From NCBI RefSeq assembly GCF_003751505.1, contig NZ_RJVB01000006.1, positions 1 through 64,000 of the forward strand: DNA of 64,000 nucleotides, read 5' to 3'. Position 1 is the stretch's first letter. Each line of letters starts with the position of its first letter. The translations under genes were made by a program, and so were the position numbers. Origin of the DNA: Erwinia sp. JUb26. GTDB taxonomy: Bacteria > Pseudomonadota > Gammaproteobacteria > Enterobacterales > Enterobacteriaceae. The notes beneath the pieces were generated by a model. It searched no databases and was not told the origin of the DNA. It worked only from the letters and a program-made list of their open reading frames with translations. This document shows positions 23,978 to 34,749 of the stretch, piece by piece.

Positions 23978-25243
23978 TCACGCCACGCTATTGTTAGCCG
24001 CTGCCGGCAGCAGCGTTTTACTGCCTTTAAGGGTAAAGATAGAAATCACCGTAAAGCTCAGCGTAATACAGCCCAGGGTCAGATAAGCCTGGTGGAAGCC
24101 GACGGTATCGTACATCCGCCCTACCCACGCCGAGAGCACCACGCCGGATAGCTGTTTCGATAAGTTAAAGCCGATCAGGAACAGAGTGGCGGAAAGCTTG
24201 GGGTTAAACGCCGATGAGATGTACTTAAAGGTGCCGACCAGTAAAAACGGCAGCTCAAACATATGCAGCATCTTAAGGAATACCACCTCCACCGCCGAGC
24301 TGGCAAAGGACGATCCCAGAATACGCATGGACATAATTAATCCGGCAATTAACAGGGCATTTTTGGCGCCGATGCGGTTAATAATAAACGGCGCGAAAAA
24401 CATGATTAGTGCATTAAGTAATTCCCCACCAGTAGTCACAAAGCCAAACACTTCGGTGCCGCGCTGCGGGCTGGAGAAAAACCCTTTAAAGAAGTTGGCG
24501 AACTGCTGGTCGAACACGTCATACACGCTGGCCACGCCCACCACGTAAACAATGAAGCCCCAGAAGCGCGGCATCCGCAGCAGTTCGGCGGCGGTGCGCA
24601 TTGAGAACGCCCGGCGGTTGGCGCCCAGCGCGTCGATGACTTCGGCGCTGTTGCTGCTCTCGGGTTTGGATACCCACAGCAGCACGCCGAGGATCAGCGC
24701 AAATCCGGAGGCGATCCAGAAGGTGATATTCGGGTCGATGCTGAACAGGATGCCGGTGATTGACGCACACAGCGCCCAGCCGACGCAGCCGGAAACGCGG
24801 ACCTTGCCGTATTCAAAGCGGTTGGCGCGGCTCACGCGTTCAATATAGGCCTCCACCGCGCCGGAACCGCTGGAAAACACCATCCCCAGGTAGATCCCGC
24901 CCACCAGCGCGCCGGCGATGATGTTCATCTGCAGCAGCGGTGAGAACACGAAGATAAAGAACGGCGCAAAGAGGATTAACAGCCCCGTAATGGTCCACAG
25001 CAGATGTTTGCGCAGCCCGAGCTTATCGGAAATCAGGCCGAACACCGGCTGGAAGACAATGGAAAACAGGGAAATCGAGGAGAAAACAATCCCGGTTTCG
25101 GTTTTGGTCAGGTGGTTAACTTCCGCCAGCCACACGGGGAAAAACGGAAAGTAGGCCGACATAATGAAGTAGTAGAAGAAAAAGAACAGCATGAAATAGA
25201 TAAAGTTGTGCCGTTCACGTGGGACAAGTTCAGAAAGTTTCAT
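23978..25243 (-). CDS. lacY: LacY-type oligosaccharide:H+ symporter
   Basis: A 421-residue, 12-helix MFS transporter very similar to E. coli LacY (417 aa). The N-terminus reads [31 protein letters not shown] is the loop 2-3 motif, and FGCVGW-type [10 protein letters not shown] carries the LacY Cys and Trp of the sugar site. [12 protein letters not shown] keeps both Asp residues, [14 protein letters not shown] the substrate Glu, and MRILGSSFA plus [14 protein letters not shown] keep the Arg, Lys, His and Glu of proton coupling. Lactose or a related galactoside/disaccharide is therefore the likely substrate. It is divergent from a LacI-type gene; no lacZ or lacA is present in the window. Confidence 0.93.
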   Translation of the reverse strand: MKLSELVPRERHNFIYFMLFFFFYYFIMSAYFPFFPVWLAEVNHLTKTETGIVFSSISLFSIVFQPVFGLISDKLGLRKHLLWTITGLLILFAPFFIFVFSPLLQMNIIAGALVGGIYLGMVFSSGSGAVEAYIERVSRANRFEYGKVRVSGCVGWALCASITGILFSIDPNITFWIASGFALILGVLLWVSKPESSNSAEVIDALGANRRAFSMRTAAELLRMPRFWGFIVYVVGVASVYDVFDQQFANFFKGFFSSPQRGTEVFGFVTTGGELLNALIMFFAPFIINRIGAKNALLIAGLIMSMRILGSSFASSAVEVVFLKMLHMFELPFLLVGTFKYISSAFNPKLSATLFLIGFNLSKQLSGVVLSAWVGRMYDTVGFHQAYLTLGCITLSFTVISIFTLKGSKTLLPAAANNSVA

Positions 25244-25262
25244 GGTGATATTCCGTATTATA

Positions 25263-25280
25263 ATGTCTATCGCCTGACAT
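25263..25280. promoter_or_regulatory. LacI-family operator candidate before lacY
   Basis: ATGTCTATCGCCTGACAT, an 18-bp dyad with 5-bp arms (ATGTC/GACAT) and the central CG typical of LacI-family operators, 19 bp upstream of the lacY start codon. Confidence 0.6.
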
Positions 25281-25395
25281 GAATGATTTCGTTATCAGAT
25301 ATTTTCGTTAATGCCGCAATAACGGCGAAAATGAAACCCGCCCGCCGTCACGAAACGCCGGGAAAATGGCTGCTTTTTGTCGTTCTTTAAACATA

Positions 25396-25415
25396 AAATG
25401 TTAGCGCACGACATT
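25396..25415. promoter_or_regulatory. lac-operator-like site before lacI
   Basis: AAATGTTAGCGCACGACATT matches 14 of 20 positions of the ideal lac operator AATTGTGAGCGCTCACAATT and shares ATGT...GCG...ACAT with the site at 25263-25280. It lies 27 bp before the repressor start, fitting autoregulation. Confidence 0.55.
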
Positions 25416-25442
25416 CACCTTTACCGGAATAAGGAGCACCGC

Positions 25443-26513
25443 ATGCAGCGCCATTTGGCAACCTTAGAAGATGTCGCCCGCGAGGCCGGCGTTTCCCAGC
25501 AGACGGTTTCCCGGGTGCTGAATAATCCTGCGGTGGTGGCCGAACGCACCCGTGACAAAGTGATCCGCGCGATGCAGGCGCTGCACTATGTGCCGAACCG
25601 CTCCGCGCAGCTGCTGGCGGGGAAATCCGCGCCGTCGATTGGGCTGATTACCGCCTCGCTGACGCTGCACGCGCCGTCGCAAATCGCCGCCGCGGTGAAA
25701 AGCTACGCCGGATCGCACCAGCTGGAAGTGTCGATTGCGATGCCGGTTCAGGCCGATTACCCGTCGCTGCAGGACCGGCTGAATGAGTTTCGCGCCCAGC
25801 ATATTCGCGGGGCGATTATCAGCCTGCCGCTGGAAAGCAGCGTGGCGGAACGGCTGGCGGCGGAAAACAGCGATATTGCCTGCCTGTTTCTGGATGTCTC
25901 GCCGGAGAGCGACGTCTGCTGCGTGCGTTTCGATCACCGCGACGGCTGTGGGGCCTGCGTGCAGCACCTGTGGGACGCCGGGCACCGGGAGTTCGGCCTG
26001 CTGGCCGGGCCGGAAAGCTCAGTTTCCGCCCGTATGCGCCTGAGCAGCTGGCGAGAAGCGCTGCACCGGCTGGGGATCAGCAATGCGGTAACGGTATTTG
26101 GTGACTGGAGCGCCGCCAGCGGCTGGCAAAAAACCTTCGAACTGCTGCACCAGCATCCCAGGGTCAGCGCAATGGTGGTGGCCAACGATCAGATGGCGCT
26201 CGGCGTGCTCAGCGCGCTGGCGCAGCTGAATCGCACCGGCAGCCGGGCCGTTTCGGTGACGGGCTATGACGATACGGCGGACAGCCTCTACTTCCAGCCG
26301 CCGTTAACCACCGTCGCTCAGGATTTCAATGTGTTGGGGAAACGCGCGGTGGAAAGGCTGATCCAGCTGATGGCCGCGCCGCAGATCAAGATCCGCGAAC
26401 TGCTGCCGACGCGGTTGATTATCCGCCAGTCCACCCGCCCTTACAGCGGGGAAACTGACGATGAGAAAGAGAAGGTGATTACGCAGTTAAAAACGCTGGT
26501 GGAGAAGCTGTGA
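25443..26513 (+). CDS. lacI: LacI-type repressor
   Basis: A 356-residue repressor close to E. coli LacI: TLEDVAREAGVSQQTVSRVL (HTH), RSAQLLAGKSAPSIGL (hinge), LTLHAPSQIAAAVKS, LLAGPESSVSARMRL, GDWSAASGWQ, VANDQMALG and VTGYDDTADS, the last holding inducer-site residues. In the recognition helix the LacI Tyr17-Gln18 pair is Gln-Gln, so the operator should differ somewhat from lacO. A C-terminal extension (EKEKVITQLKTLVEKL) looks like a LacI-type tetramerisation leucine heptad. ATG at 25443 follows AAGGAG; the 22 preceding codons are excluded. It should repress the divergent lacY. Confidence 0.92.
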   Translation: MQRHLATLEDVAREAGVSQQTVSRVLNNPAVVAERTRDKVIRAMQALHYVPNRSAQLLAGKSAPSIGLITASLTLHAPSQIAAAVKSYAGSHQLEVSIAMPVQADYPSLQDRLNEFRAQHIRGAIISLPLESSVAERLAAENSDIACLFLDVSPESDVCCVRFDHRDGCGACVQHLWDAGHREFGLLAGPESSVSARMRLSSWREALHRLGISNAVTVFGDWSAASGWQKTFELLHQHPRVSAMVVANDQMALGVLSALAQLNRTGSRAVSVTGYDDTADSLYFQPPLTTVAQDFNVLGKRAVERLIQLMAAPQIKIRELLPTRLIIRQSTRPYSGETDDEKEKVITQLKTLVEKL

Positions 26514-26582
26514 ACATCGCAAACGGGTCATCACCCGATGTCGATCCCACGGAAGAACCGCCCCTGACACCAGCCACATCAG

Positions 26583-28532
26583 TTAAAATCGGAACGCGCC
26601 GCCCACGGTGTACTGGGTCTGCGCGCCGTCGGAATTGGCAAAACGGCTGCTGACGTCGGTATACAGCGACAGGTTATCGCCCATCAGCCACTGCACGCCC
26701 ACGCCGCCGCGGCCAAAGCTCTTGTCCGGCGCACCGATATTTACGCTGCGCACGCCCCCTTCCGCCCGGTCGCGAATGTTGAACTGGTCATTCACGCCGT
26801 CGCTGAGTTCACGAACCCAGGACAGATGCGCGTACGGCAGCAGGGTCTGATGCTGCGCAAAGCTGAATGATGAGGAAATCTTCCAGCCCAGCGAGGCCTC
26901 CAGCGAGTTGAAATCCTGCTTCTGGTAGTCCACGGCGGTGCGCAGATCTTCACGGTCGCTGAAACCGTCAACCGAATAGTGCTGGTAGTCCAGTCCGGCA
27001 AACGGCCCGGTACGCAGCTTAGCGAAGGTGAAGTCATAGCCGCCGTTCACCCGGCCACCGTAGAAGTTGGCGTTGGTATGGCCGTTAAGCGTGTGGTCCA
27101 GCAGCGCCAGGCCATCGCCTGATTCGATAAACACCGAGCGGCGGGTATCGAGGCTGGCCCGTCCGGCGGACAGGTCACCGGTCAGCCACAGCGGGTTATC
27201 AAAGGTCAGTTGGCCATAAACCCCCAGCTGCCAGGTGTCGCCTTTCACCGATCCGTCACGCTCCAGTTTATCTTTATTACGCTGATAGCTCAGGCTCGAT
27301 CCCAGCACGGCGCGTTCGTTGAACTGATAGTCGACCAGGGCATAGGCCAGGGTATTTTGCGCGCGGCCCTGCGGCACGGTATCAAAACCATCCGCCGGAG
27401 TAGACTGGCCTTCAATACCGACAGCGCCTCCCCACGTGCCCGCTTCGCGAGGCTGCAGGCTGAGCAGCTGACGGCGACCATCGTGCAGATCGTTCAGGTT
27501 CTGGTGCTGGCGTTGCAGGCTCTCTTCCACCACGCGCTGAAGCTGGCCTGCGGAAGATGCGGAGTACAGCAGGTCGGTATTGGACCATTCAAGCAGCAGC
27601 CGGGTGAGGATTAGCGAAACGTCGTGCAGGCGCTGGGTAATTCTTTCCTGACCAAACACGCTGGTCAAAAATTCTTCGTTATCCGTGGCCGGGCTGTGCC
27701 AGGTTGCCCCGCCCGGCACCGCCGGATTGGTGGTCTGGGTATAGCCGTCTTTATCACCGATATCCCAGTTGGTCGCTTCCAGATACAGCACCGGAATGTC
27801 GAGAATATTAAAGCTGTCGCCGTCGCTACAGCAACCGGTCCCAGCCGGATACTGCGGATCCAGCCCCGGGTTGGTATACAGCTTCACACCCAGCTCTTCG
27901 GAAATGCGGAACAGCTGGTCACGCAGGCTGGTCAACGCCGGGTTACTGACGCTGTTATCCCCGGCGTGGGCGTAAAGCATATCCCCGGTGATCATACTGT
28001 CCATGTTGATCATCCCTTTCAGGTTGCCGGTCAGGTTGTTGGCCTCCAGCTCGTCGACCATCGCCGCCGATCCGCGCAGCCCCTCCTCTTCCGCACCGAA
28101 TGCAGCAAAGACCAGCGTGCGCTCGGTCTGAATACCGCTCAGATTATGGGCGATTTCAGTGAGCAGCGATGCGCCCGAGGCGTTATCGTCCAGCGCTTCC
28201 AGCGTCGGCCTGCCGTAGTAGGAGTCGAAGTGTGCGCCGGTGACAATATAGTCATCCTGCAAACCTTTATTGTAAGCAATCACGTTCTGCGAGGCGCGGG
28301 TCTGACCCCGCGTAGTCCAGGTAAAATCCTGGCGCAGAACGTTATAGCCTGGAGACATGCGGTCCTCCATCCACTGTGCCGCGCCGACAAAGTTATCGGT
28401 ATCGCGATAGCGTCCGGGATAATCGTGGATCAAGGTATCGAGGGTTTCTTTGGCGTAATCACCATATTCAACGGCAGCACCGGCCTGCTGAGCCGAGAAG
28501 AGAGCTAAAGCCACGGCGAGTTTCTTAAACAT
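26583..28532 (-). CDS. Autotransporter with M28 zinc-aminopeptidase passenger
   Basis: A 649-residue protein. A signal peptide (MFKKLAVALALFSAQQAGA) is followed by an M28-family peptidase domain (about 20-320): GAHFDSYY (first zinc His/Asp), LEALDDNASGAS (bridging Asp), FGAEEEGLRGS (catalytic Glu and zinc Glu), MINMDSM (zinc Asp) and TWHSPATDNEEF (last His). A helical linker (about 325-385) leads to a 12-stranded autotransporter beta-barrel that ends in Phe (GGAFRF). It should expose or release an aminopeptidase at the cell surface. ATG at 28532 has AAGGG upstream; an upstream in-frame Met adds only eight residues. It is a single gene, convergent with lacI. Confidence 0.92.
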   Translation of the reverse strand: MFKKLAVALALFSAQQAGAAVEYGDYAKETLDTLIHDYPGRYRDTDNFVGAAQWMEDRMSPGYNVLRQDFTWTTRGQTRASQNVIAYNKGLQDDYIVTGAHFDSYYGRPTLEALDDNASGASLLTEIAHNLSGIQTERTLVFAAFGAEEEGLRGSAAMVDELEANNLTGNLKGMINMDSMITGDMLYAHAGDNSVSNPALTSLRDQLFRISEELGVKLYTNPGLDPQYPAGTGCCSDGDSFNILDIPVLYLEATNWDIGDKDGYTQTTNPAVPGGATWHSPATDNEEFLTSVFGQERITQRLHDVSLILTRLLLEWSNTDLLYSASSAGQLQRVVEESLQRQHQNLNDLHDGRRQLLSLQPREAGTWGGAVGIEGQSTPADGFDTVPQGRAQNTLAYALVDYQFNERAVLGSSLSYQRNKDKLERDGSVKGDTWQLGVYGQLTFDNPLWLTGDLSAGRASLDTRRSVFIESGDGLALLDHTLNGHTNANFYGGRVNGGYDFTFAKLRTGPFAGLDYQHYSVDGFSDREDLRTAVDYQKQDFNSLEASLGWKISSSFSFAQHQTLLPYAHLSWVRELSDGVNDQFNIRDRAEGGVRSVNIGAPDKSFGRGGVGVQWLMGDNLSLYTDVSSRFANSDGAQTQYTVGGAFRF

Positions 28533-28882
28533 TCCTTTACCCTTAGTTATTGTCATTTAAAAAGCGCGTTTACAGCCCGGATAAAGCATCGATCGTGCCA
28601 GAGAGTGCATAAAAGAGATCGGGAGAGGTTTTCCTGCGGGAAATCAACGCATTAATATGAATAACTATGCAATCACTATGCAAAACTCATCCAGCGTAGC
28701 CACGCTGTAACGTTAGTGTAAAAAAAGAAGATGGGTGAATATTCATTTACTCTTTTTACGATTTTCTTACGAAAAGTGTGTTCAACCCTGCAATTTCTCT
28801 TCTCTGCTTCGCCGGATGCACCACTGGCGAACAGCGTTGCACGGCGATGAATCAGTGATAAACGAGAAGAGAAAACAGCTGA
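28533..28882. other. Intergenic region upstream of the M28 autotransporter
   Basis: Contains the autotransporter ribosome site and presumably its promoter. A plus-strand frame at 28735-28923 runs into the simple repeat and has no support as a gene. I see no other structure. Confidence 0.4.
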
Positions 28883-28938
28883 GGAAGTCAGGAAGTCAGG
28901 AAGTCAGGAAGTCAGGAAGTTAGGAAGTTAGGAAGTCA
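28883..28938 (+). repeat. Tandem 8-bp repeat, seven units
   Basis: GGAAGTCA repeated seven times without spacers; units five and six read GGAAGTTA. It lies between the porin terminator and the autotransporter promoter region, about 350 bp upstream of the autotransporter start. Slippage could change its length. Confidence 0.9.
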
Positions 28939-28970
28939 GGGAGCAGGCGTTTCACAAAGAGGGTTAATGG

Positions 28971-29003
28971 AAAAATGCCCCCTGCCGATTGCGCAGGAGG
29001 CAT
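28971..29003 (-). terminator. Terminator of the carbohydrate porin gene
   Basis: On the minus strand ATGCCTCCTGC / GCAGGGGGCAT with a 7-nt loop, followed by TTTTT, 40 bp after the porin stop. Confidence 0.88.
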
Positions 29004-29043
29004 CGTTTCTTCCTTTAGTAACTGAATATCGATTGCGCGAAAA

Positions 29044-30810
<1,767 letters not shown>

Positions 30811-30907
30811 TGAAGGGATAGTGTTAGATAACTGTCAATGTTGTTTTATTCACTACGGCGACAGCCCAACGCCGCTACAGACTTTATTTCTACTTCGCAT
30901 TAATTCA

Positions 30908-32821
30908 TTAAAGCGACAGCGCCATCACCGGTTCGCCAAAGCGAGAATGCGGTTTATCGCTGATCTTCATTTCGCGCCACGCTTCGCTGTTGGTGACAAT
31001 CACCGGCGTCACCGTGTCGTATCCCGCCTGCTTAATTTCGTCGAGATCGAAGGTCAGCAGCAGCTGGCCCTTTTTCACCTCATCACCCTCTTTCACCTGC
31101 ATCTGGAAATGCTGGCCTTCCAGCTGCACGGTATTGATACCGACGTGGATCAGGATCTCCGCGCCGCCGGTGGAGTTAATGCCGATGGCGTGGCCGCTGG
31201 CGAAGGTGCTGGCGATATGACCATCCACCGGGGAGTACACGCGCCCTTCATCCGGCACAATGGCGAAGCCCTGGCCGACAATGCCGGATGAGAAGACCTT
31301 GTCATCGACCGCCGTCAGCGGGATCACCGTGCCGGAAATCGGGGCGGCGATCTGCTCGTTGACCACCTGCGCCGCCGGTGCTGTCGTTGCTGCCGCAGAA
31401 GTTTCCGCGCTCACCGTGCGTTTTTCCCTTGGCGTAGGTGCGGAAGGTGTGGTTTGAGCCGTGGCTTTCAGCGCCGGGTCATCGAAGCCCACCAGCAGCG
31501 TCAGCACCAGGCTGGCGGCAAAGGCCACCACACAGCCGATAATAAAGCCGATAAAACCTTCGCCGTAGAAGATAGGCAGGGTCAGCAGGCCCGGCATCCC
31601 CATGGAAATGGCGGAACTTTTGGCATAGCCCGCAATGGCTCCGCCGCAGCCGGCGGCGATCACCGCACAGATAAACGGCTTTTTCAGCTTGAGGGTCACG
31701 CCGTACACGCCCGGTTCGGTAATGCCGAACAGCGAGGCGATAAAGCTGCTTCCCGCCAGCGCCTTGAGCTTTTTATCTTTGGTACGCAGCATCACCGCCA
31801 GCAGCGCGCCGGACTGGGCAAACACCGACGGGCTGGAAGCCGCCTTCAGATAGCTGTGGCCCATCACCGAAATATCGTTGATAAAGACCGTCACAAAGCC
31901 CCAGTGCACGCCGAAGATCACCAGGATCTGCCACGACGCCGCCATTAGCGCGCTGGCAATAATCGGATTGATGCCGTAGATGCTGACAAACAGTGACGCC
32001 ACCGCCTCGCTCGCCGAAACGCCCACCGGCCCGATGGTCATTAACGTCAGCGGCACCATCAGCGTCAGCAGGAAGAACGGCGTCAGGATATTACGCACGC
32101 TTTCGTGAATATGGCGGTTCAGGAAGCGTTCCAGAATCGACATCAGCCAGACGCTGAAAATAATCGGGATCACCGTGCCGGTATATTTCATCATCATTAC
32201 CGGCAGGCCGAAGAAGGTCACCGGATTACCGGCGGTAAACAGTTGCTGGATACTGGGATAAATCAGCGCGCCGGCAATCGACACCGCAACAAATACGTTG
32301 GTTTCGAATTTACGCGCGGAGGTAATCGCCAACAGCATCGGCAGAAAATAGAACAGGCTGTCCGAGGCGGCATGCAAAATAATGTAGGTGGTTTCTTTGC
32401 TGGTCATCCAGCCCGCCGCCAGCACAATCGCCAGCGCGCCTTTTAATACCCCTGCGGCGGCCATCGCCCCCAGCAGCGGGGTGAAAATCCCCGACACCAG
32501 ATCGATCAGCCGGCCCAGTACCGAAGCGCTGTTCTGCTGCTCCGGTGCCGCCTTGTTACTTTTGCTGTCGTCCAGCAGCCCGGAGATGGCACCGATTGCG
32601 CGGAACACGTCCGGCACGCGGTTACCGATCACCACCTGCAGCTGGCCGGAGCCTCTCACCACGGTGATCACGCCGTCCAGCGCTTCCAGCTCCGGCTGAT
32701 TGACCTTGCTATTGTCGATAATTTTAAAGCGCAGCCGCGTGGCGCAATGCACCAGCGAGGCAACGTTGTTCTCCCCACCCACCAGCTTGAGTATATTTCC
32801 TGCCAGCACTTCAGTATTCAT
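30908..32821 (-). CDS. PTS beta-glucoside-specific EIIBCA (BglF-like)
   Basis: A 637-residue sugar permease/phosphotransferase with domain order B-C-A. EIIB has the phospho-Cys in LVHCATRLRFK (Cys26), EIIC (about 100-460) is multi-spanning with GVHWGFV and [18 protein letters not shown], and EIIA (about 495-637) has SGTVIPLTAVDD and the phospho-His in ILIHVGINTVQL. EIIC and EIIA are joined by an Ala/Thr/Pro-rich linker. It imports and phosphorylates beta-glucosides and, in known systems, inactivates BglG when sugar is absent. The frame is open to 33010 but that covers the RAT leader; ATG at 32821 gives the normal N-terminus. Confidence 0.93.
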   Translation of the reverse strand: MNTEVLAGNILKLVGGENNVASLVHCATRLRFKIIDNSKVNQPELEALDGVITVVRGSGQLQVVIGNRVPDVFRAIGAISGLLDDSKSNKAAPEQQNSASVLGRLIDLVSGIFTPLLGAMAAAGVLKGALAIVLAAGWMTSKETTYIILHAASDSLFYFLPMLLAITSARKFETNVFVAVSIAGALIYPSIQQLFTAGNPVTFFGLPVMMMKYTGTVIPIIFSVWLMSILERFLNRHIHESVRNILTPFFLLTLMVPLTLMTIGPVGVSASEAVASLFVSIYGINPIIASALMAASWQILVIFGVHWGFVTVFINDISVMGHSYLKAASSPSVFAQSGALLAVMLRTKDKKLKALAGSSFIASLFGITEPGVYGVTLKLKKPFICAVIAAGCGGAIAGYAKSSAISMGMPGLLTLPIFYGEGFIGFIIGCVVAFAASLVLTLLVGFDDPALKATAQTTPSAPTPREKRTVSAETSAAATTAPAAQVVNEQIAAPISGTVIPLTAVDDKVFSSGIVGQGFAIVPDEGRVYSPVDGHIASTFASGHAIGINSTGGAEILIHVGINTVQLEGQHFQMQVKEGDEVKKGQLLLTFDLDEIKQAGYDTVTPVIVTNSEAWREMKISDKPHSRFGEPVMALSL

Positions 32822-32907
32822 GATAATAATTCCCGTTTTATCGACGACAGTCATTGCAGTGCGTTTACGATCGTTGCCTGTATCCGCTGGCCAGCAGGAA
32901 AAAAAGC

Positions 32908-32986
32908 AAAAAAAAACCTGGATAAAATAGTGTGAGAAAACACACTGCTTTATCCAGGTTTCGCCCAGAGCATTCTGGTCACGTCC
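32908..32986 (-). promoter_or_regulatory. RAT/terminator antitermination leader of the EIIBCA gene
   Basis: Minus strand. RAT at 32957-32986 (GGACGTGACCAGA...TCTGGGCGAAACC, inner stem CCAGA/TCTGG) overlaps a terminator AACCTGGATAAA / TTTATCCAGGTT followed by nine T residues. The leader ends about 90 bp before the gene. Confidence 0.9.
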
Positions 32987-33045
32987 TGAAGAACGCCCAT
33001 CTTTTAACAATACCGCTGGGGAAACGCCACCGATATATTCAGTTT

Positions 33046-33061
33046 TGTGAAAGTCATCACT
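33046..33061. promoter_or_regulatory. CRP-binding site candidate between divergent bgl genes
   Basis: TGTGAAAGTCATCACT fits TGTGA-N6-TCACA except for the last base. It lies between the EIIBCA leader (minus) and the Sde182-like leader (plus), so one site could activate both. Confidence 0.65.
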
Positions 33062-33171
33062 AAAATTTCATTCTGACAGCGGTGGGAAAGAATTAAATAC
33101 GGCGGTTGCATCACATTTATCAGGAATAGTGATTGCCCCGGCGGGGCCCGATTCTTATAACTACGCCCTCA

Positions 33172-33246
33172 GGACGTTACTGACCTTTTGGCGAAACCTG
33201 CTTTCTGTTGCTTACCCGGCAACGGAAAGCAGGTTTTTTTTTTTTT
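33172..33246 (+). promoter_or_regulatory. RAT/terminator antitermination leader of the Sde182-like gene
   Basis: Plus strand. A RAT-like sequence at 33172-33198 (GGACGTTACTGACC...TGGCGAAACC) is 2-3 nt shorter than the others and has a weaker inner stem. It overlaps the terminator CCTGCTTTCTGTTGC / GCAACGGAAAGCAGG followed by about 14 T residues. It shows that this opposite-strand gene belongs to the BglG regulon. Confidence 0.85.
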
Positions 33247-33267
33247 GGCGATCCCCAATGGAGAACG

Positions 33268-34740
33268 ATGATGGCCCGGTTAAACCCACTACTCGGCACG
33301 ATGCTCGCCTGTACCCTCACCAGCAGCTGCGCCATTGCCGCAGCGGTACAGGCAGCGACGCAGCAACAGGCACAAACGCACGCGCAGGCGCAGGCACCTA
33401 TGCAGGCACAGGCGGCGCAGCAGAAAACGCGCATTCTGATTTTGTCCGACATCGGCAATGAGCCGGACGACTCGCAGTCGCTGGTGCGCTTCCTGGTGTA
33501 CAGCAACGAATTTAACGTGGAGGGGCTGATAGCCACCACCTCAACCTGGCTGCGTGACCGGGTTAACCCGGAGATGATGCACAAACGCATCGACGCCTAT
33601 GCGCTGGCGCTACCGAATCTGCGCAGGCACGCGGAAGGCTACCCGAGCGCCGAGGAACTGCGTTCTGTGGTGCGGGCCGGTCGCGCCGGCTACGGTATGG
33701 ACTACGTCGGCGCGGGGAAATCCACCGAGGCCTCGGCGCTGATTATCCAGTCGGTGGATAAACCGGACCCGCGCCCGCTGTGGATCGACGTCTGGGGCGG
33801 TGCGGTGGATCTGGCGCAGGCGCTGTACGACGTGCGCGCTACGCGCAGCGCGGAAGAGGTCGAGGCGTTCGTCAGCAAAATCCGCGTTTATGCAATATCC
33901 GATCAGGACAATACCGGCGAATGGATCCGCGCGCAGTTCCCTGCCCTGCGCTACATCACCAGCATTCACGCCTGGAATGACTACTTCATCGCCACCTGGA
34001 GCGGCATGTCGTCGCGCTTTGCCGAGGGCGGCGATATGAGCCAGGTCAACAACGACTGGCTGGCCGGTAATATCCGCAATCAGGGACCGCTGGGCGCGGC
34101 CTATCCGGCCATTGAATACACCATGGAAGGCGATACGCCCTCGTTCCTCTACCTGCTGCAAAACGGGCTGAACGCGCCGGAACATCCGGAATACGGCGGC
34201 TGGGGGGGACGCTATGCGGCGGTGACGCCCGACAGCCGCAGCGGGCTGCGCACCAGCACCTCCGATACGGTCACCGGCGTCGATGGCAAAAGCCACCGCA
34301 CCGCCAGCGCCACTATCTGGCGCTGGCGCGAGGCGTATCAAAATGATTTTGCCGCACGTATGCAGTGGAGCGTGACCCCGGACGTGAAAAAGGCCAACCA
34401 CAATCCGCAGCTGGTGCTGAACGGGCAGCCGGGACAGGGGATCGTCGAGCTAAAAGTGAAATCGGGTGAAGGGGTCCAGCTGTCGGCGAAGGGGTCGTAC
34501 GATGTGGACAACAACCGGCTCAGCTACCGCTGGTGGCAGTACAAAGAGCCGACCGCCACCGCCATGAATATCCACTTTGGCCCGGAGCTGAAGCTGGAAA
34601 ATACAGAGCGTGAAGCGCTGAGCTTTACCGCGCCTGCGGTAAAAACAGCGACGCCGTTCCATATCATTCTGCAGGTACAGGATGACGGAACGCCGTCGCT
34701 GTTCTCTTATCGCCGCGCCATCGTAACGGTGACGCCATAG
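33268..34740 (+). CDS. Secreted DUF1593/Sde182-type protein with nucleoside-hydrolase-like domain
   Basis: A 490-residue exported protein. The signal peptide (MMARLNPLLGTMLACTLTS...AIAAAVQA) is followed by a Gln/Ala-rich spacer. Residues about 55-360 match the Sde182 nucleoside-hydrolase-like domain: RILILSDIGNEPDDSQSLVRF carries the Asp cluster that binds calcium in nucleoside hydrolases, and PRPLWIDVWGGAVDLAQAL, VYAISDQDNTGEWIR follow. A C-terminal immunoglobulin-like domain (about 385-490; LSAKGSYDVDNNRLSYRWWQYKE) completes it. The family was named from a cellulose-binding protein; its reaction is not known to me. ATG at 33268 has GGAG upstream; the frame upstream overlaps the terminator. 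Its RAT leader links it to beta-glucoside induction. Confidence 0.88.
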   Translation: MMARLNPLLGTMLACTLTSSCAIAAAVQAATQQQAQTHAQAQAPMQAQAAQQKTRILILSDIGNEPDDSQSLVRFLVYSNEFNVEGLIATTSTWLRDRVNPEMMHKRIDAYALALPNLRRHAEGYPSAEELRSVVRAGRAGYGMDYVGAGKSTEASALIIQSVDKPDPRPLWIDVWGGAVDLAQALYDVRATRSAEEVEAFVSKIRVYAISDQDNTGEWIRAQFPALRYITSIHAWNDYFIATWSGMSSRFAEGGDMSQVNNDWLAGNIRNQGPLGAAYPAIEYTMEGDTPSFLYLLQNGLNAPEHPEYGGWGGRYAAVTPDSRSGLRTSTSDTVTGVDGKSHRTASATIWRWREAYQNDFAARMQWSVTPDVKKANHNPQLVLNGQPGQGIVELKVKSGEGVQLSAKGSYDVDNNRLSYRWWQYKEPTATAMNIHFGPELKLENTEREALSFTAPAVKTATPFHIILQVQDDGTPSLFSYRRAIVTVTP

Positions 34741-34749
34741 CGGCAGCAC

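Noticed and set aside
26514..26582. Terminator between lacI and the M28 autotransporter
   Set aside because: GGGTCATCACCC-type pairing is short and has no T-tract on either strand.
28883..28938. CRISPR array
   Set aside because: Units are 8 bp without spacers and no cas genes are present.
32822..33010. Upstream extension of the EIIBCA gene
   Set aside because: The 63 extra codons are the RAT/terminator leader read in frame; family N-termini begin at 32821.
33208..33267. Upstream start of the Sde182-like gene
   Set aside because: It lies inside the terminator and poly-T run; the ATG at 33268 has the ribosome site and signal peptide.
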